Positions 59,254-59,687 of a stretch of DNA of 59,687 nucleotides are shown here, piece by piece (the stretch's first letter is position 1; each line of letters starts with the position of its first letter). Origin of the DNA: a virus; the IMG/VR virus record IMGVR_UViG_3300037584_004428, positions 1-59,687 of that record; one strand, written 5' to 3'. Both the position numbers and the translations under genes were made by a program. The notes beneath the pieces were generated by a model. It was not told the origin of the DNA. It saw only the letters and a program-made list of their open reading frames with translations, and made no database searches.

Positions 59254-59274
59254 AATATTAATTTTAATTGTTAG
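59251..59274 (-). repeat. 24-bp leader repeat, copy 2
   Basis: Identical to the copies at 59028 and 59502. Here it follows the previous gene directly, the stop codon TAA lying inside the repeat, with no tRNA-like element between the genes. Confidence 0.9.
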
Positions 59275-59504
59275 TAATCTCCTTTTTTAATTTGTTCCGC
59301 TTTATATTGTGCCTCAAACAAAAGATCAACCAATTCGTCGAGGGCTTCAGTTTTAGAAGTATAATGACAGCCTTTGTCGCTATATTCCCAACCCTCCCAC
59401 TTATCGATTTGGTTATCTGTTTGTTCCTCTCTATCGTAAATCTCATCTTTGATTTTTTCAATGTGATTTTCCAATTGAGTTATAATTTTGGTTAATTGTG
59501 CCAT
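59271..59504 (-). CDS. Small acidic coiled-coil protein (77 aa)
   Basis: Start set at ATG 59504 because it sits in the third 24-bp leader; a longer in-frame version would cross tRNA-like element 2. MAQLTKIITQLENHIEKIKD is coiled coil, then a middle segment with EGWEYSDKGCHYTSKTEALD and a helical end. No family recognised. Confidence 0.62.
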   Translation of the reverse strand: MAQLTKIITQLENHIEKIKDEIYDREEQTDNQIDKWEGWEYSDKGCHYTSKTEALDELVDLLFEAQYKAEQIKKGDY

Positions 59505-59525
59505 AATATTAATTTTAATTGTTAG
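59502..59525 (-). repeat. 24-bp leader repeat, copy 3
   Basis: Identical third copy, covering the start codon of the 77-aa gene and adjoining tRNA-like element 2. Confidence 0.9.
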
Positions 59526-59527
59526 AT

Positions 59528-59567
59528 GATAAAGGGGGAATCGAACCCCCTCGAGAACCATTTTATC
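59528..59567 (-). ncRNA. tRNA-elbow-like RNA element 2 (40 nt)
   Basis: On the minus strand: GATAAA, unpaired ATGGTTCTCGA, GGGGG, loop TTCGATT, CCCCC, TTTATC. Same plan as element 1: a T-arm with identical T-loop, a closing stem (6 perfect pairs) and an unpaired ATGGTT. Both stems have entirely different sequences from element 1 but keep pairing, which argues for a selected RNA structure. Located between the 37-aa and 77-aa genes, following TAAAAG. Confidence 0.68.
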
Positions 59568-59569
59568 TT

Positions 59570-59683
59570 TTAAAATACCCTTATTAAGTGGCTAACTAGC
59601 ACAAGCAAACCGCACACAAAGAGCGAGGCTAAACCCATTAATAAGCCGTTAATAATTCCGTTTAGTAAAGTTTTATTTTTCAT
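59570..59683 (-). CDS. Small single-TM protein (37 aa)
   Basis: One hydrophobic helix (LLNGIINGLLMGLASLFVCG region, residues 6-30) with short polar ends (MKNKT; SHLIRVF). Starts 5 nt from the window edge; upstream context missing. Its stop runs into tRNA-like element 2. No family recognised. Confidence 0.5.
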   Translation of the reverse strand: MKNKTLLNGIINGLLMGLASLFVCGLLVLVSHLIRVF

Positions 59684-59687
59684 AATT

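Noticed and set aside
59028-59525. Three 24-bp repeats as a CRISPR array
   Set aside because: Spacing of about 223-251 bp with genes between, and each copy ends at a start codon; no cas genes.
1-59687. Window as a closed circle joining right end to left end
   Set aside because: The missing groEL N-terminal part would have to be encoded rightward at the right end, but that end encodes leftward small genes, so the ends are not adjacent in this form.

Overview
The window reads as most of one tailed bacteriophage genome whose host is very probably a marine member of the Bacteroidetes (Flavobacteriia-like). Evidence for the host: AT-rich DNA, no Shine-Dalgarno-like leaders but A/T-rich ones, and repeated TAnnTTTG elements (mostly TATCTTTGTA) in front of gene blocks, which is the -7 promoter signature of Bacteroidetes. 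No integrase, transposase, reverse transcriptase, CRISPR array, rRNA gene or canonical tRNA was seen. The set TerL, portal, major capsid protein, tubular tail proteins and very long internal virion proteins, with no tape measure or contractile sheath, indicates a short-tailed (podovirus-like) virion. From memory the structural genes resemble marine flavophages and distantly the crAss-like phages; this is inference.

Layout. 1-1600: 3' part of a phage groEL, a 43-aa ORF and groES. 1563-2271: two leftward small genes (winged-helix-like protein, acidic protein). 2283-3419: small virion-type or Cys/Lys-rich proteins. 3421-11202: three tail-fibre paralogs sharing one N-terminal anchor. 11302-14693: membrane/lysis block (holin candidates, secreted thioredoxin-like protein lacking CxxC, outer-membrane-barrel-like protein, M15 endolysin). 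14698-16380: a run of very basic mini-proteins and a HEXXH metallopeptidase. 16418-20616: three more fibres with S74 chaperone ends. 20664-30382: accessory virion proteins, a tandem GroES-like protein, terminase, portal, PAP2 phosphatase, scaffold, major capsid protein. 30455-48435: connector and tail proteins, then three internal (ejected) proteins ending in a 2284-aa zincin-containing polypeptide.

48428-59683 is entirely leftward and looks like the early/replication operon: Mre11-like phosphoesterase, VRR-NUC nuclease, SNF2-like helicase, BT4734-type primase/SF3 helicase, SSB-like protein, PD-(D/E)XK exonuclease, DUF1071/Sak-type annealing protein, DnaA-domain-IV-like protein, then many small unknown genes. 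Genes overlap by a few bases through most of it. The exonuclease/annealing pair plus SSB suggests recombination-dependent replication; the primase-helicase suggests self-directed initiation. No phage RNA polymerase was found, so late genes probably use host RNA polymerase at the TATCTTTG promoters.

The most unusual feature is at the right end. Two intergenic elements of about 40 nt each sit between a stop codon (TAAAAG) and an identical 24-bp leader, and each folds into a tRNA-elbow-like shape: a T-arm with the exact T-loop TTCGATT, a closing stem, and an unpaired segment containing ATGGTT like a D-loop. Stem sequences differ with compensation while the loop motifs are constant. No stretch over 300 nt lacks a gene; the longest is 57822-58019, which holds a long imperfect inverted repeat and a terminator-like hairpin.
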